Of a stretch of DNA of 5,894 bases, positions 5,007 to 5,894 are shown piece after piece. The first letter of the stretch is position 1; every line of letters starts with the position of its first letter. A program made the position numbers and the translations under genes. Source of the stretch: an uncultured Dermabacteraceae bacterium (GTDB lineage: Bacteria > Actinomycetota > Actinomycetes > Actinomycetales > Dermabacteraceae); contig CALTZZ010000135.1 of assembly GCA_943913905.1 (NCBI GenBank), forward strand, positions 1-5,894. The letters run 5' to 3'. The notes beneath the pieces were generated by a model. The model was not told where the DNA came from. It searched no databases and saw nothing but the letters and a program-made list of their open reading frames with translations.

Positions 5007-5894
5007 TTAGATGTTTTCCCAGTCCAGAACGATTTTTCCAGCGTCACCCGAGCGGGCGAGTGAGAAAGCGTCTTCCCACTTCTCAGCGGGGACGACGTCG
5101 GTCACGGTGCGCAAGACACGCTCGCGCAAGATTTCGGACGTGAGAACCATGGCGTTCATGGCATTCCACGTCTCAAACATTTCGCGCCCGTAGATGCCCT
5201 GCAACGTGAGCATATGTGTCACCACGGTCGTCCAGTTAATCTCGAACTGACGCGACGGCAGGCCCAGAAGGGAAATCTTGCCGCCGTGATTCATGTTGTC
5301 GATCATGTCTTGCAAGGCGCTCGCTTGACCTGAGATTTCGAGGCCAACGTCGAACCCTTCACGCATGCCAAGCGCACCTTGCGTGTCGCGGATTCGGGAT
5401 TGCGATACGTCGATCTGGGCGTCAGTGCCCATGGTCTTCGCCATCTCGAGGCGATGGTCTTTGACATCGGTAATAGCGATGTAGCGAGCTCCGGCATGGC
5501 GGGCGACGGCGGCACACATGAGCCCAATCGGGCCAGCGCCCGTGATGAGTACGTCCTCACCTACAACAGGGAACTTGAGGGTGGTGTGGACTGCGTTCCC
5601 GAGAGGGTCGAAAATTGCGCCCAGCTCCGGCGTGATGACACTTGATTCATCGGCGTGATGGTGCACCCAGATGTTTTGTTCGGGAACTACCACGTACTCT
5701 GCGAATGCGCCGTCGCGCTGAACGCCGATTGAACGAGTGCGGATGCACATGTGGCGTCGTCCTGCCCGGCAGTTACGGCAGATGCCGCACACCACGTGGC
5801 CCTCGCCGGAGATGCGGTCTCCGACGCGCACATCAACGACATCAGCGCCGACGTCTGTCACTTCGCCATAGAACTCGTGCCCGGGGGTGAAGGG
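5007..5894 (-). CDS. tdh: L-threonine 3-dehydrogenase (5' end outside window)
   Basis: Zinc-dependent medium-chain dehydrogenase that oxidises L-threonine to 2-amino-3-ketobutyrate with NAD+. The window holds the last 295 residues; about 45-50 at the N-terminus are missing, including the catalytic cysteine. The frame is open to the right edge, so the internal GTG at 5861 is not taken as the start. Numbered from the first visible residue: GHE (5-7) gives catalytic zinc-site residues; C36, C39, C42 and C50 (CGICRNCRAGRRHMC) are the structural zinc cluster; GAGPIG (119-124) is the NAD-binding loop, with D143 at the end of the second strand (ITDV) where NAD-specific enzymes have an acid. IFDPLGNAVHTTL and GIYGREMFETW are highly typical of Tdh and separate it from sorbitol or alcohol dehydrogenases. 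The stop is followed 8 nt later by kbl. The operon promoter lies outside the window. Confidence 0.96.
   Translation of the reverse strand, partial: PFTPGHEFYGEVTDVGADVVDVRVGDRISGEGHVVCGICRNCRAGRRHMCIRTRSIGVQRDGAFAEYVVVPEQNIWVHHHADESSVITPELGAIFDPLGNAVHTTLKFPVVGEDVLITGAGPIGLMCAAVARHAGARYIAITDVKDHRLEMAKTMGTDAQIDVSQSRIRDTQGALGMREGFDVGLEISGQASALQDMIDNMNHGGKISLLGLPSRQFEINWTTVVTHMLTLQGIYGREMFETWNAMNAMVLTSEILRERVLRTVTDVVPAEKWEDAFSLARSGDAGKIVLDWENI

Overview
The window looks like chromosomal DNA from a moderately high-GC Gram-positive, most likely an actinobacterium. Codon third positions are rich in G and C, GTG starts are used, one transcript looks leaderless, and the SatD, phosphatidylcholine synthase and short His-rich proteins resemble actinobacterial versions. 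The genus cannot be fixed from the sequence; a host-associated Actinomyces/Trueperella-like organism is an inference. No insertion sequence, phage gene, CRISPR array, tRNA or rRNA was seen.

Layout. Positions 3-275 (+) hold the 3' end of a membrane-protein gene that runs into the convergent gene on the minus strand. Minus-strand genes in positions 208-2476, read from high to low coordinates, are satD (SatD family, with a C-terminal helix-turn-helix-like segment), cutC (11-nt overlap with satD, disrupted by two compensating single-base frameshifts) and pcs (phosphatidylcholine synthase). Diverging from satD is a small membrane protein (2519-2920, +). The short space between them holds a perfect inverted repeat, TTAGT-TTC-ACTAA, that overlaps a likely -10 box of satD. 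A strong, perfectly symmetrical hairpin (2961-2997) ends the membrane-protein gene and the converging arsR operon.

Positions 3016-3601 (-) hold a two-gene unit. It encodes an ArsR/SmtB repressor with an intact alpha-5 type zinc site and, overlapping it by 11 nt, a 97-residue protein that is one quarter histidine and is built from two 43-residue copies of one module. This looks like a self-contained zinc-sensing and zinc-binding unit. Upstream of it (3799-5894, -) lies the threonine degradation operon tdh-kbl. Tdh oxidises L-threonine to 2-amino-3-ketobutyrate, and Kbl cleaves that with CoA to glycine and acetyl-CoA. tdh is cut by the window edge.

The two most interesting parts are (a) the satD/divergent membrane-protein pair with its shared operator-like palindrome, where SatD itself looks like a cyclase-fold domain joined to a DNA-binding segment, and (b) the arsR/His-rich repeat protein pair.
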